A stretch of DNA of 64,000 bases, taken from NCBI RefSeq assembly GCF_007565055.1, contig NC_044554.1, positions 21,058,921 through 21,122,920 of the forward strand, read 5' to 3'. Position numbers and translations under genes: made by a program. The DNA comes from Rhinopithecus roxellana. Its lineage: Eukaryota > Chordata > Mammalia > Primates > Cercopithecidae. Shown here one piece after another: positions 46,961-59,483 of this stretch. The notes beneath the pieces are model-generated. The model saw only the letters and a list, made by a program, of their open reading frames with translations, was not told where the DNA came from and made no database searches. Numbering within the stretch: position 1 is the first letter of the stretch; each line of letters starts with the position of its first letter.

Positions 46961-46971
46961 AAAAATCTATA

Positions 46972-48000
46972 TTCACTTTTTATATAGTGAATACACATAG
47001 TTCTGCACATAGAACGTATTCAATAAGTATTGGTTCATTTCTTTATATTGGCTTATTTATATTGTATTAATTGTAGTGTTTTAAATGTTGAACATATAAC
47101 ACATCATTACTTAAAAGTAGATTACCTAATCATAAATATTTTCCAAATAGAAAGCCTATCTAATGGTGAAAAAGTAAGCATTACATTATACACTTTAACT
47201 AAAATTTTAACCATTGTAAATTAAAAGTCTCTTTCCTCATGAATATATGAAATTCATATAAATTCCTATAGATTACTAGGCTTTAGTGAGATTTTAAAAA
47301 ATTATAGCTTACTTTATTATAGGAATATAAGTATGTTTAAATTGAAATTGTTGCTAGAAAATGTATTTTAAAAACTCTACTTTCTTTCCCATGTAAAATC
47401 CAACTCTCATAATTATCTAGCATATCATCAAATCACATGAGTGTTGCTTGAAATAGTCATGACCAGATGTTAAGTATAGTTTTGTCTTCATAATTTTAAG
47501 ATATTGTTTAGTTTTTTTCTTGTCTTTTAAAGCTCACTGATTACACAATACATTCTCTCTCCACAAAGTCTATAAAGTTTGTTCCAACAAAAGTATAAAA
47601 AATAAAAATGTAAAATATATTAAAAATGAAATTTTAGGACTGTGATCTGATTGAAAACAGTAGAAAATGAAGGTAAGAGGAGAAATTTGGAGATAAAAAT
47701 TTTTTCAGTAAATATTCTTATACTCACTCTGAATCACTAGAAATGATGTCTCTAATTGTCCCTTTATGTAACCTGATCCTTCAATTCAAATAAAGTTCTA
47801 CTGTCATTAAGTGGGTTAAATAATTGTTGGTATCAATACTCCATCTAAGGAAGTATAATACTACTACTTTACCTTTCCACCCTCACCATTTATGTTCTGC
47901 TACACAAGGAAAAGAGAACTATATGTCACATTTTCCTCCTTAAAATTATGAAGAATTCTGAATCTTTGAAAAGAACGGGAAAGAAAGTTTAAAGTTTTTC
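46972..48000. other. Intergenic sequence, nothing recognised
   Basis: AT-rich with no repeat or gene assigned. Confidence 0.4.
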
Positions 48001-48009
48001 TTTGTAAAA

Positions 48010-49430
48010 GTAAATATCCTTTAGCACAGAGTTGGCTGGTGCTCCCCTAAATCTATTCTCTACTTCTGTTAGTAATAGAATTCCAAATATTTAGTTGGGC
48101 ACATGAAGCCTAAGTCACCCTTTCAGCTAGGTTTGGCCATGTAACTAAGTTCATGGTCAAGGCAACATAAGCAGGAGAGCCATGCTTGGGCTCTTGGGAT
48201 ACGTTCTTAAGGAAAGGCTGCACTTCCTTCTTTTCTCTCTCTGGGTGCTTGGAACACAGACTTGATAATGTCCTTAAGCAACCATTTTGTATATGAAATG
48301 GAGCTGAGTATTGGGAATAATTTAGTACAAAATAAACAGTATCTGAGTTCCCAACGATTCCCAAAACTACCGTGTCAACTCGGGACTTCTACCCCTACTT
48401 TGCTTTTATATGAAGGAAAAATAAAATTATTATCTTGTATTTTTGTCAATTTAGCAAAACCTAATTCTAACTGATAAAACCACATTCATGAGACTTTCTT
48501 TCATATTAATAACATACTTTATATTGCAAACAACAACTCATAAAGGCATAGATAGAACACCTTAATATCACACAAGTGATGTTAAATATTTAAATGTAGG
48601 GAAATTACAGTGATTCAAACTACTGCTGATAAACTAAAAATCTAAAATTAAGATCAAACAAACCCAAGGTCATAATTATTTTAAGAGCTATTTATGTGTG
48701 CCTTGTTCTGGATTTCATTTCATGGCAGAGAAAGCAAAGATATCGATTCATGGTTCAGTGGTGTGCACACTAGGCAACACTGGATGTAGAAACTGAAGCT
48801 CCCAGGAAGAGAGAACAGCTGTGAGAACAAGGTCTAAGGGGTTTTATGTGCAACAATGTCAAGCTCTAAGTGGGCTAAGCTCAGTTACAGAGCTGAAATC
48901 CTATTGCTTCAGGAAAAGTAGGTTCTTTCAGGTTACCCACTTAAAAACAGATGGAACAGATCTAGAGCAGTGTTTCATGCCCCGACAATGGGGCTCGTAG
49001 GAACTAAACTAGAAAGGCAGGACCCAGCCAGTCACTTACTTGGTTGGGATAAGGGCGAAGAGGAAGATACAACTGAAGTCAAACTCAAAACCTAAGTAGG
49101 ATTTAGCAAAGAATATAGATGATAGGTAGAATTATTTAAGAAAGAACACCATGACAAAACACTGACAAAACACCAAAATGCAACACCATGACAAACACCA
49201 TTGAGGCCAATAAAACAAAGGGACAGATAAAAACAAACAGCAAAACAAAAGATATGAATATTCTTCCAAAGAAAGACCATGCAATCTCTTCGCTTAAAGC
49301 AGAACTAACAGTGAGGGAAGAGGTGAGGGTAGGCTCTAAGGTCAGTAAAAACCTGCCGCCTGCATCATGGCAGTTGGAAAGCCACAGAAGGACCGTAGTG
49401 TTGGCTGCCTTTTCCACATGTGCCTTTTAA
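48010..49430. other. Intergenic sequence, possible old repeat at 48.0-48.45 kb
   Basis: 'GGCCATGTAACTAAGTTC', 'CCATGCTTGGGCTCTTGGG' and 'AAGCAACCATTTTG' have the feel of an old MaLR-type LTR, but I cannot assign it. ORFs at 48110-49430 show no known domain. Confidence 0.35.
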
Positions 49431-49434
49431 AGAG

Positions 49435-49850
49435 GTCACTCCAACAGAATAGGGGAGAGGGGCTTGAGGAAAAACTAGTTTGGATTCAGCTTTTTAGAAC
49501 AGAGGCAGTGGAGGGAAATGATGACAGTTTCTACCAGAGCGAATGAGGCAAACAGGAAGAGGAATGGTAACTCTGAGGGCATAATTACAAGCACTTAGAG
49601 AGCTGAGCTGTGGGGCAGTGGCAGAAGAATGGGATGAGCCAGGGCTCCGGCTTTGGTGGTTTTGCAGATGCTACTGCCAGAACTGGAATAGAAACTTGAA
49701 ATTTTTAGAGAAAACCGGGTTCTGGAGGGAAGTGACATGATCTGTGTTTGTAAGATATCATTTGAAGTACCTATTGGACATCCAGGTGGATAGATGCACA
49801 AGAGTTTGTCTTTTTGAGTAAACCTCAGAAAAGCATCCAGATACACTAAA
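49435..49850 (+). repeat. Ancient interspersed repeat, family unresolved
   Basis: 'GAGGTCACTCCAACAGAATAG', 'GAAGTGACATGATCTGTG' and 'AAGTACCTATTGGACATCCAGGTGG' match the 3' part of the mammal-wide repeat described at 35.6 kb. Confidence 0.5.
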
Positions 49851-51005
49851 CTCCAGGCATGACACTATAAGAGGGTTCCAGAAAATGTAGCTAAAATTTG
49901 GGCCACATTGCTATGATGTTACTCAAAACATGAAAGTCGATATAATACAATTGTACATCATTGACCACATGCAGACGTGATCAGGATATCTCATTTGCCA
50001 ACCCTCTCTCTTCCCCGAAACAGTACTATTTCGTAAAGGAGACTGCACAGTTTCCACAGGGATCATTAGAGTAAAGAGGGCTTTTGTTTCATTTTTAAAT
50101 ATGTGAAAATCTTGAGAATACTCATATTATAAGGTACACAGAGTTTGAAGATTCAAAGTAATGAATTAAGGTGGCTGAGAAATACATAAATCACGAGCAT
50201 ATTGAGAAAGATAAGAACTATTTACTAAGCCTGTAATCAAAGTGTACAATCTGTATTTGGGAAACATCAAGTTAGAGTCTCAAACTGGTCTATTTAAGAA
50301 CTCATCTTACAGGTTGCACAGTCACAGAACACCCCTAGTTGTATAAAAGTAAGTGAAAGCAATTTTAAATCTGCAAGTAAAGATAGTCGTCTAAAGCTGC
50401 TTAAAAAAAAAATCACCTCTCTAAGTCAGGAACTCTTGCAGGTTTCTGAATTAGCAGGGTCATTTCCCCAGAGGTTGAAAACAATGGACCTGCACTCATT
50501 CCATTTTATGCTACCGCTTGCTGGCTTGTGCTTTTGTTTGATTTGCATTTCAACTCCATTTCTGCCAACAAATTTAGCCCCAGGTTTTCCTTAGGAGAAC
50601 TTCTTCCTGGCCAGGCATGGAGTCAAATTACAAACTGAATTGGGGAAGGAGGCCAAATGAAGATCCACCTTGGCTTGCTCCTTACGTAGGAGTTTACTAG
50701 GGCTGCACCTGGGATTGGCTTTCTCTGCCAGGGCTTTTCTATTATCTCTTTCAGCTGTAAGGTAGGTTGAATCTCAGCTCCTTTTCTCTGACAGTGTTTT
50801 AAATTTTTAAACTATTCATGCTTTTAAACTCTTTTAAAAGTATTGCAGATACTTTAGGATTTTGATTAAATTTTAATATACTTGAATATGATTAAAAATA
50901 AGTAAATAATAAAACTAAGGTTTTAAATTTAAAATAGAGTAGATCTTGTTTCCAGGACTGGCTCTGCCTCCAGCTATATGACCCTGGGCAAGTCATTATA
51001 CTTTT
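49851..51005. other. Intergenic sequence, nothing recognised
   Basis: Mostly unique by eye. No exon-like ORF. Confidence 0.4.
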
Positions 51006-51009
51006 CTGT

Positions 51010-51010
<1 letters not shown>

Positions 51011-51046
<36 letters not shown>
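51011..51046 (+). repeat. (GT)n microsatellite, about 17 units
   Basis: Pure GT/TG run, likely polymorphic in length. Potential Z-DNA. Confidence 0.95.
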
Positions 51047-51047
<1 letters not shown>

Positions 51048-52360
51048 AAGTAAAATGAAGAGCTGATTTTTAACAGGCCTTGGCAGTTGTCAAAGTCTAT
51101 GTAATATATTGTAATGCAAAATGACCCTACGAAAAAGATTGTAATTTCCTTTGAAGGTGTTTCTCTCTTTCATAAAACACCTTCTAGTATCAGCAATAAA
51201 GGGCAAGGGACCATTACTGCTTTTCTTTGTTTCAGAATAAATGTTGAACTTTTTCCCAACAAAGCCCCTTAGAATTCTTACCAATACACATTAATACACA
51301 TTTCTCTACAGTTCTATTTCTGTCTCACAAGCCTGTTGCTATTCTTTTTCAATAGCTGCATTCCCTTCCCCATAAAAGATAAATAAATCTCCTCTGCTAA
51401 ACTGGCCTTTCCCTGCTAACTTTCAACTCCATGGTAAGAAGCAACTCGCATGTTAGCCAGGTGTATTTAGAGATGAGGAGGCCATGTTCCTTTAGTTGAC
51501 ATCTCAAAGAGCTTTGGGCAAGGCCTGTCTGAAAAGCAATTTGACCTCTGAATAACTTCTTGCTCATATCCTACCCAGATGATAGCAGTGTTTTCTTGTT
51601 TAAATGATTGTTTTCCCTCCTTCCTACTTTCCTGGAAAATAATTAAATCAAATGTCCACCACATAGTATAAAGCAAAGGGCCAGGTAGAATTAATATTGA
51701 AAATCCACCCCTTAATGTATTCTAATTATGAATTATTTGAACACTTCCTTTTCTCTGAAATGGATATAGTTTTAGAACCTGACTATGTAAAGTTGTAATG
51801 GTGATTAAATGAGATAAAACAGAGCCTGGAAAACAGTAAGCACTGAATAAGCATTATCTACTGTTATTTGATCATCTTCAAATGTAATTAAAAACTTATG
51901 ATGAAACATTTGTCAATTTCATCCTAACTAGAGAAATCTTTGTAATTTCATGTGTAAAATTTGCTAGTGTTTTCACTATTTGAGAAACTACGTTATTCCC
52001 TTGATAACAGACAGACCTCTTGAATCTATTAAGTGTTATAAGATTCTTGGGAAAGTAAGGAAGAAGGGGCAAGACTTAAAAGATTAGGAATCTCGAAAAA
52101 CTCAACAAAGTAAGAGGGAGATAAAAGATAGAAACACTAAATATAATTAAATAATTATGTCATAATGGAAGTGTTCATAAAAGAGAAAAAAATATTCAAA
52201 TACAGGATTTAAGATCACCACAATATTGAAAGATTAAGGGAGGGTGAACTGAAAAGCACAGTAAAATCTTGCTATAAACTCCAGAAGCTATTTGCACTTC
52301 TCAGTTAACACTTTCAGATTCTCGGTTTGTGCCTGTTTCCCAAACTTGTTTCTATTTATA
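51047..52360. other. Intergenic sequence, weak MIR/L2 traces
   Basis: 51790-51870 ('ATGAGATAAAACAGAGCCTGG…GTAAGCACTGAATAAGC') is a likely MIR or L2 3' piece. No gene. Confidence 0.4.
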
Positions 52361-52364
52361 AGAA

Positions 52365-52450
52365 GGCTGGGTCAAGGTTTATTTATTCATGACGGCATCC
52401 ACAGCACCCAGTACTATCATAGTAAATGCTCAATAAACATGTGCTGATTT
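52365..52450 (+). mobile_element. L2 LINE 3' terminus
   Basis: 'CACAGCACCCAGTACTATC' and 'AGTAAATGCTCAATAAACATG' match the L2 3'UTR end. Confidence 0.55.
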
Positions 52451-52609
52451 AAAACAGAAGTGTATGACAGAAGGCAGTGGAAACCACCTCCCCAACACTA
52501 CTGCCAAAGGAATTTGGAGATGCTATTACTAAAAGAGTAAACAAAAGAGATTGTAATGCAGTCATATATTTGAATTGAAAGAAAACAAGACAAAAACTGT
52601 GCACATAAT

Positions 52610-53105
52610 TACTGACTCATTCATTTAAAAAATATTTATCACGTAGTAACTAGCCTAGCCCATGTTCTCCTGGAGCTTAGAATCTAGGAGTAGAGACATC
52701 ATTTGTATCTATGTATGCAAATGACAATTTAATTAATTGAGGTAAGTGTCCCGAAATAGAAGTGTGTCATCCTGTGCAGTGTGTAACTGGGTCAGGAAGG
52801 TGGGTGGGGGGACGATTGGTGATATTTAAGCTGAATGATGAAGTAGGCATTAGTCAGGCAAAAGTTCGTGGGTGGGGGGATAATTCCAGGCAGAAAGAAC
52901 AGCAGATGCGGAGGATTTGAGGCAGGAAAGAGTTTCCTGGCCTACTCTCAGGACCAAAAGATACCGGTGTAGCTAGAATATAGTGGACAAAAGGAAAAGA
53001 GGTGACTGAGGAGTTGAACCATCAGGGACAGTTCATCTATTGGTCAGCTGATAGGAAATTATTGAGAAAATTCAAATAGGAGAATAACACAGAGTTACAT
53101 TTTAA
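52610..53105 (+). repeat. Ancient interspersed repeat, family unresolved
   Basis: 'CTCATTCATTTAAAAAATATTTATC', 'CCATGTTCTCCTGGAGCTTAGAATC', 'TAATTCCAGGCAGAAAGAACAGC' follow the mammal-wide order. Sequence resuming at 53.35-53.65 kb may be its continuation, interrupted by an Alu monomer. Confidence 0.5.
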
Positions 53106-53116
53106 AATGTATATTC

Positions 53117-53345
53117 TAGCTGGATATGGTGGTGCATGCCTAGAGTCCCATCTGCTTGGGAAGCTGAGGTGAGAGGATTGCTTGAACCCAGGAGTTCAAT
53201 ACGGTATTGAGCCATGATGGCCACTGCACTCCAGCCTGGGCCACAGAAGAGAAGCTGTCTCAAAAACAACAACAAAAAACAAAAAACAAAAAAAAAAAAA
53301 AAAAAAAAAGAAAGAAAGAAAAGAAAAGAAAAAAAAAAGAGAAGG
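53117..53345 (+). mobile_element. Right-arm Alu monomer (FRAM-like) with long A-rich tail
   Basis: Only right-arm-like sequence ('AGCTGGATATGGTGGTGCATGCC' to 'CTCCAGCCTGGGCCACAG'), then a tail of (AAC)n, poly(A) and (GAAA)n from 53262. The 150-residue antisense ORF at 53102-53554 is produced by the poly(T) of this tail and is not a gene. Confidence 0.8.
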
Positions 53346-53844
53346 TGGAGAATAAATGTGGAGAAACAAATTTTGAGATCACTGTAGTCATGAAAGAAAA
53401 CTGTGCCTTGGGCTAAAGTGGAGCCATTGGAGATAGAGACATGTGAGTGATTTAAGATGAATTTAGAAGATAAAACTAATGTCTGGGTAATGGGCTGAAT
53501 GGAGAAAGGACACAAACAGGTCAAAAATCGCTTTCTGGATCCTAACTTAAGCAAGGCTGATGGATGTTCCTTTTATTGAGAAGAAGATTGAAGGGCAGGG
53601 AGAGATTGGGGTTCAGTTTTAGAAACATTCAGTTTAGATGCTGAGAGCACATCCAAACAGTGAAATCAAGTGCACAGATGAGCCTTTGCTTTTGTCTCCA
53701 CCTGCTTCAGTGCTTTCCCATTGAGCTGCTTTGCTGAGATCCAGCCAAACTCCTCTGTAAAGTCATGGTGGTGGAAAGATGCTAAAGCATTTGAAGCTGA
53801 GAAGGGAGTTATAATATGCTAGAGAGCAATTTTACTAAGTACTG

Positions 53845-54085
53845 GAGCCTTAATGTACATCTTGGTAACTATAGTTAAGAAGATGTTGTAGACTTGAAAT
53901 TTGTTGAGAGTAAAAATCAAGTGTCCTCATCATACACGGTACCTGTGAGGTGATGAATATATTAATTAATTTGATTGTGGTAATCATTTTGCAATGTGTA
54001 CATATATCAAACATTGTTTTACACCTTAAAAATATACAATTTTTATTTGTCAATCATACCTCAGTAAGGCTGATAAAAAAGACAT
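53845..54085 (+). mobile_element. L1MA/L1MB-type 3'UTR end
   Basis: 'TTGGTAACTATAGTTAAGAAG', 'GAGGTGATGAATATATTAATT', 'GATTGTGGTAATCATTTTGC', 'CAATTTTTATTTGTCAATCATACC' are the L1 3' terminal blocks, ending in a short A run. Confidence 0.8.
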
Positions 54086-55570
54086 TACTGAGGAAGTTCA
54101 GAAGTAAAAAGAAGAACAAGGATGATTAAAAAATAAAAATGGGACGTTTTGAACGTGGAAGAACTGAATTCTCTGTGCTTGTTAATTTCGGGATGACTCA
54201 TTGTATTTGGTTTGTAAGTGGATTTTGGAAGTACAAGTGATTGTAATTAAGAGGAAAGAGGCTAATAAAGAAGAATAATGCTTTATATCTTTTTGTTGAC
54301 CTCACTTCTAAGGACATGTAAATGCCTTCAGAAAACTTTTCTCAGCTCCCCTCAACTTCTTTTTTAATCTTTTTTCTTTTTTCCTTTTTCTTCTTTCGTT
54401 TTTATTTTCTTTCATAATCTTTACATGTCTTTCTTTTCCTTGGTGCCCCATTTCTAGAGCTGGAAATTTAGGCAGACGAGGGGATATTGTAAACACTAGA
54501 AAGATTTTAAAGAACAGGCATTTTTTTTTTTTTAGGCTTTCGTACTGTTAAAATAGGACTACCTCATAGTTTTGTGTAATCAATTTTGGTTCTGTATTAT
54601 TGATAGGAAAGTTCCTATAGATGGTATGTATATGTGAAGAAAAATATGCATCAACTCCTCCTGTCTGAATTTTACTCAAATTAAGTAGAAAAGAATAAAT
54701 CAGGTAAAAAAGAAGTTTGATCGGGAAAATTTGCTCTGAGATGCTTTTGTTGAGAAAAAAATATTTTACATTATAGACATAGAAATCTCAAACCATATAG
54801 TAATAACTGCCTCTCATTTAGAAAGTAAATTTGAAAATCCAGTTTTTCTGGACTGCATTTATCAGAATCCTAGTGTCTTAAGAGGAAATGAAATATTGGC
54901 TCTGTAATTGTAAGGGGGTTCTGTAATACAATAAATCTGAAGGATGTGCTCTACCATACTCCCTCATGGAGCTTCAAGACACACATAAGCACCTAAAGGC
55001 TCTCAACTGTCCCACAGCAAAGTGGCCTGTATAAAGCATCCCAGCATCTCCAAAGCTTACTTAAGCCTTGAACAGTTTATTCTTCTCAGTATAGCTTTGG
55101 AGGATCCTGCAAAAGACCAGTTTGGGTAAAGCTTATGAAAGTCATTAAAGAAATATTTCCTTCTTTAGAAAACGTTTGTAGTTAGAGACTCTATCCTTCT
55201 TGTTCATTCTTCTGCAACCCTCACTTTTGGGAAGTACTGCCTGGTACCTAAACTATCTGATTGAAATGTCAATCTTATTTTTCACAAATTCTTACTTTTT
55301 TAACCAAAGGGACCTGAGCATTTCCTCTCCAAAAGACTTTTTGGACAACTGAAGAAACATATTTAATCATATTTGCACCTTTTCTAATCTAGAGATCTTT
55401 AATCACTTATTTCATAAAGTCAGTTTTCCACGTATTAAATAATTTCATTATTTTTAATAGGATGTAAATTCTTTGTTTTACCGCACAACAATATATTTTG
55501 AACTATCACTACATTTAGGTTTTAATTCACCTAAAAAGTCAGAAACTTGAAAACCGCACACTTTTGTAAA
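54086..55570. other. Intergenic sequence with a pyrimidine tract
   Basis: 54350-54415 is a T/C-rich stretch. Nothing else recognised. Confidence 0.4.
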
Positions 55571-55585
55571 CCTTTAAAAATACGT

Positions 55586-55910
55586 GGCCGGGCATGGTGG
55601 CTCATGTCTGTAATCCCAGTACTTTGGGAGGCCACGAGGCAGGCAGATCACGAGGTCAGGAGATTGAGACCATTCTGGCTAACACGGTGAAACCCCTTCT
55701 CTACTGAAAACACACACAAAAATTAGCCGGGCGTGGTGGAGTGCACCTGTAGTCCCTCCCAGCTACTGGGGAGGCTGAGGCAGGAGAATGGCGTCAACCC
55801 TGGAGGTAGAGCTTGCAGTGAGCTGAGATCGCGCCACTGTGCTCCAGCCTGGGCAACAGAGGGAGACTCCATGTCGCAAAAAATTAAAAAAAAAAAAAAA
55901 AAAAAAAAGG
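55586..55910 (+). mobile_element. AluY-like element
   Basis: Dimeric Alu with 'GAGATTGAGACCATTCTGGC' and a long A tail (55889-55910). Flanked by CTTTAAAAATACRT at 55572-55585 and 55911-55924. Small insertions occur in both arms. Confidence 0.93.
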
Positions 55911-55924
55911 CTTTAAAAATACAT

Positions 55925-56700
55925 GAAAAATAATTAATACGAAAATCCATCTGCCTTTGGTCCACCTCATTTCCTTGCAACATGCTACCCATGTTGATTT
56001 CTCTCAGTTAAGAAAACTCATCAAATGAAAACCTCTTGTTCCTTAAATAATGATACTGTGAAACTTCTCAATGCACAACAGATTGGATATATTTGGCACG
56101 TATGTAATGAGTGGACTATTGTGGACTCAGGATATTTTTGCAATAATTTATCCTTTAACTTCATCCTCCAATGTTATGACATCAACCTTTCATAGAAGAA
56201 TCTTTTCCCAGATGGGAAAAAAGTGTTCACTAGCATAATCTAAACTCTATTAGTTTGATAAAATAATATATTTATCCATAAGCAAACTAAAATTTAATTT
56301 TTTATTTCTATTTTTAATAACCACATTGCAAATGTAAATGTATAAACTCTCTAAAGTTAATGATTTCTCTTTTCCAGCTGCATTGTCTGTTGTATAAATA
56401 CAATAAACTTTTAAAATAGCCCCACTTACTAATTCAAATCTAAATAATGCAACTAAATACAAAATCTTAAAATTCTTAATCCACATTGAGAGTTGCATAA
56501 GTTTTACAAAAATCCCAAACGTCTTGTTAACATTGATAAGGCTTCAAGAAGAGGGTGAATTATAGAATATTAATAATTATAAAATATATATTGGATACCA
56601 TATGTGAAGCACTGTACAAAATAGTGTACAAATATTACTAATGTGACAATGCTAAATGTCTTCAAGGAGCTCAGGCTCACTGGATGTGATTGCACATTGA
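55925..56700. other. Intergenic sequence, nothing recognised
   Basis: AT-rich with no repeat or gene assigned. Confidence 0.4.
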
Positions 56701-56714
56701 AAACAAAGCAGAAT

Positions 56715-57021
56715 AGCTGGGCATCGTGGCTCAGGCCTGTAATCTCAGCACTTTGGGAGGCCAAGGTGGGTAGATCACAAGGTCAGGAGTTCAAGACCAG
56801 CCTGGCCAAGATGGTGAAACACCGTCTCTACTAAAAATGTGAAAATTAGCCGGGCATAGTGGCACGTGCCTGTAATTCCAGCTACTCGGGTGGCTGAGGC
56901 AAGGAATTGCCTGAACCTGGGAGGTGGAGGTTGCAGTGAGCCGAGATCATGCCACTGCACTCCAGTGTGGGCAACAGAGTGAGACTCCGTTTCAAAAAAA
57001 AAAAAAAAAAAAAAAGAAAGA
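56715..57021 (+). mobile_element. AluS-type element
   Basis: Dimeric Alu with private variants 'GTAATCTCAGC', 'GGTGGGTAGATCACAAGG', 'GGCCAAGATGGTGAAACACC'. Flanked by AAAGCAGAAT at 56705-56714 and 57022-57031. It is the likely source of the fragment at 58284-58381. Confidence 0.94.
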
Positions 57022-57084
57022 AAAGCAGAATAAAACAAAACTAATCTAATTCAGCCATACACACACTATTGTAACAAACAAAAA

Positions 57085-57630
57085 GAAAGCATCAACAATT
57101 CACAATTGCCAAATTGTGGAACCAACCCAAATACCCATCAATCAACGAGAAGATAAAGAAACTGTGGTGTGTGTATGTATATAGATGGAATACTATACAT
57201 ATAGTATACATTTATATCATGTATACATATATATGATGGTGTGTATATATATGATGGAATTCTACACAGCCATAAAAAGGAATTAACAGCATTTGCAGTG
57301 ACCTGGGTGAGATTGGAGATTATTATTCTAAGTGAAGTAGCTCAGTAATGGAAAACCAAACATTGTATGTTCTCATCAATATGTGGACATTAAGCTATGA
57401 GGACACACAGCATAAGAATGATGCAATGGACTTTGGGGACTTGGGGGGAAGAGTGGGAGAGTGGCGAGGGATAAAAGACTACAAATATGGTGCAGTGTAT
57501 ACTGCTCAGGTGATGAGTGCACCCAAATTTTGCACATCACCACTAAAGAACTTGCTCATTTAACCAAATACCACCTGTACCCCAATAACTTGTGGAAAAA
57601 ATAATGAAATAATAAAACATTTAAAAATAT
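57085..57630 (+). mobile_element. L1 3' end (L1PB/L1MA-like) with an internal AT expansion
   Basis: ORF2 end ('CACAATTGCCAAATTGTGGAACC', 'GGAATTCTACACAGCCATAAAAAGG') and 3'UTR to 'CCCAATAACTTGTGGAAAAAATAATG'. Between about 57170 and 57260 it is interrupted by TATA/TATG-rich sequence in which 'TGATGGAATTCTA' partly repeats 'AGATGGAATACTA'. Confidence 0.8.
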
Positions 57631-57649
57631 ATATTAAAAAATAAAATAA

Positions 57650-58280
57650 AGCATAAGCAGCCACTGTAGCAGGCTGAGGAAATGATGATTTTTTGGATAG
57701 AGATGTTGAGGATGGAATCACATAGGAAACTCAGTGACATATAAAGGTTTTTAAGTGTGATATTCATAGGGACTGTTTGAACACAGACATGAAGTTTAAA
57801 TATGAAGACATATTCAAAAATGATGAAAATAAAATAATGAGTGTTAAGGAGTATTTGAGATGATGAGGGTCTGAAGTTGGTTTGGTGTTAGATTATATGT
57901 CAGATTGATAAGTTTTTTGTTTTCATTGGTGGTTTTTGATGTCATTATTTACTTTTAAAATCCATAAACAAACATATAACATATGATCCCATACTTCTTT
58001 TGAATTATATAAAATAAAAGTAAGTTTCTTTCCTTTGCCAGGTATTTTCTATCTTGCTTAGCTGTGCTTTAGGCAATAATATATTCTTCATAATACTGTA
58101 AACTCTTCGCCAATTACTAGAAGTATTCCTTTTATTTTTTAAGTCTCAGCTTTTAAAAATAACACATGCAATTGAGATATTTGTAAATACAAGGGACAAA
58201 AGAAAAATATAGAGTGCCAAGAATAAAACTTCTAATGTGAATTATACATGAGAGGCTTGTAATTTGGTGAGAGTGACATA
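57650..58280. other. Intergenic sequence, nothing recognised
   Basis: No exon or clear repeat. 57690-57900 may be part of an ancient interspersed repeat. Confidence 0.4.
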
Positions 58281-58283
58281 GAA

Positions 58284-58381
58284 AGCCTGTAATCTCAGCA
58301 CTTTGGGAGGCCGAGGTGGGTAGATCACAAGGTCAGTTCAAGACCAGCCGGGCCAAGATGGTGAAACACCATCTCTACTAT
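58284..58381 (+). mobile_element. Alu fragment without tail or duplication
   Basis: About 97 bp of Alu left arm, from GCCTGTAATCTCAGC to CCATCTCTACTA. No 5' start, no A tail and no flanking duplication. It shares the private variants of the Alu at 56715-57021, apart from three substitutions and a 4-bp gap. Confidence 0.9.
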
Positions 58382-59440
58382 TGTATAGGTTAAAGATGGT
58401 GCCTGTGTAGGAGAATAATAAAATAGAATGGCAATAGAACTCTGGGACTAAAACACAGAGTTCTATTCAGGACATTGACAAATGGTAACTATTTAGAGCA
58501 TGACAATTTATAAGAGTAAATAAATAAGAAACCAAGAAAAATATTTTCTAAGTATTATTTATGAGACCCCAGGTATCTAAATAGCTCACTCCTTAACTTT
58601 TACTGAGGACCCTGTTCAAATATCTCTTAAAGAAGCTTAGCTGGACTATTTTATTAAAATAGCAGAATATAAGTTTAGAATGGAATGGAATTCTAGAAAA
58701 GAGAGAAAAAAGGTCAAAATCTAGAGAAATCAACAGTTAATATATTTGAAATATTCTTACTGTCACCATAAGTGGATAAGTATATGTTCTGCTTTAATCA
58801 TAATCACTTAAAAGATTAGATATCTTAATATGGGCTATAGAATTAGATGCATTAATCATCACTTGAGATCACTATCTATGCCAGAATAAACTAGTACAGC
58901 AACCTTTTGAGGGAAAAAAGGCAGTAAAATACAATTTGAAATAATCAGTGGTGTTATAGAGCTCTCTTTGCGTAGATCATTGATGACTAGTTCTTCCAAT
59001 TTGAATTACATGAATCCATTGGATTATTATTTATTCTTAACTGAATGCACACTTTAAAGAGATACCCAAAGTGATTCATTAAATAATTTAAAATCACCTT
59101 TGTATTATATAGTGGCATGAGACAGGAAATTAAGTGACAATTCATGGGAATATGTTGTATATCTTGGCAAATAACAACATAGCACCATTCTAGCAAATAT
59201 GAAGAATGAATAAGTAGTTACATTTTACAGTGGGAGAAACTAACGTGCATAGAGATTAATGGTTTACTGAAGACCATCTATATTGCTGTGGATATTAGTT
59301 GGAATAAAATAATACTTTTTGTCTTAGTTCTATAGACAAGTTATATTTTTTGCAAGAACGTATATGTAATTTTTGTCAGTGATGTTGTTGTTGCTATTTT
59401 CTGCATTTAAGCCATAAGATACAAATATGTACATGTAAAT
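58382..59440. other. Intergenic sequence just downstream of HGF
   Basis: AT-rich, no repeat identified. It would hold any transcription-termination region of HGF, but nothing specific can be pointed out. Confidence 0.4.
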
Positions 59441-59477
59441 AATTATAACAGAGAAAATAAGCATTTTGATAAAATAT

Positions 59478-59483
59478 TTTATT
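59478..59483 (-). terminator. HGF: Distal HGF poly(A) signal (AATAAA)
   Basis: AATAAA on the minus strand, with a U-rich downstream stretch (TTTTCTCTGTTATAATTATTT). It would give cleavage near 59455-59468. A second AATAAA lies 44 bases upstream in the mRNA (59522-59527) and could be used instead. Confidence 0.55.

Noticed and set aside
53102..53554. 150-residue minus-strand ORF
   Set aside because: It runs through the poly(T) and T-rich tail of an Alu monomer (a long F/L/S stretch), with no domain and no splice context.
59388..59412. GTTGTTGTTGCT triplet repeat as a microsatellite
   Set aside because: Only a few units, too short to call.
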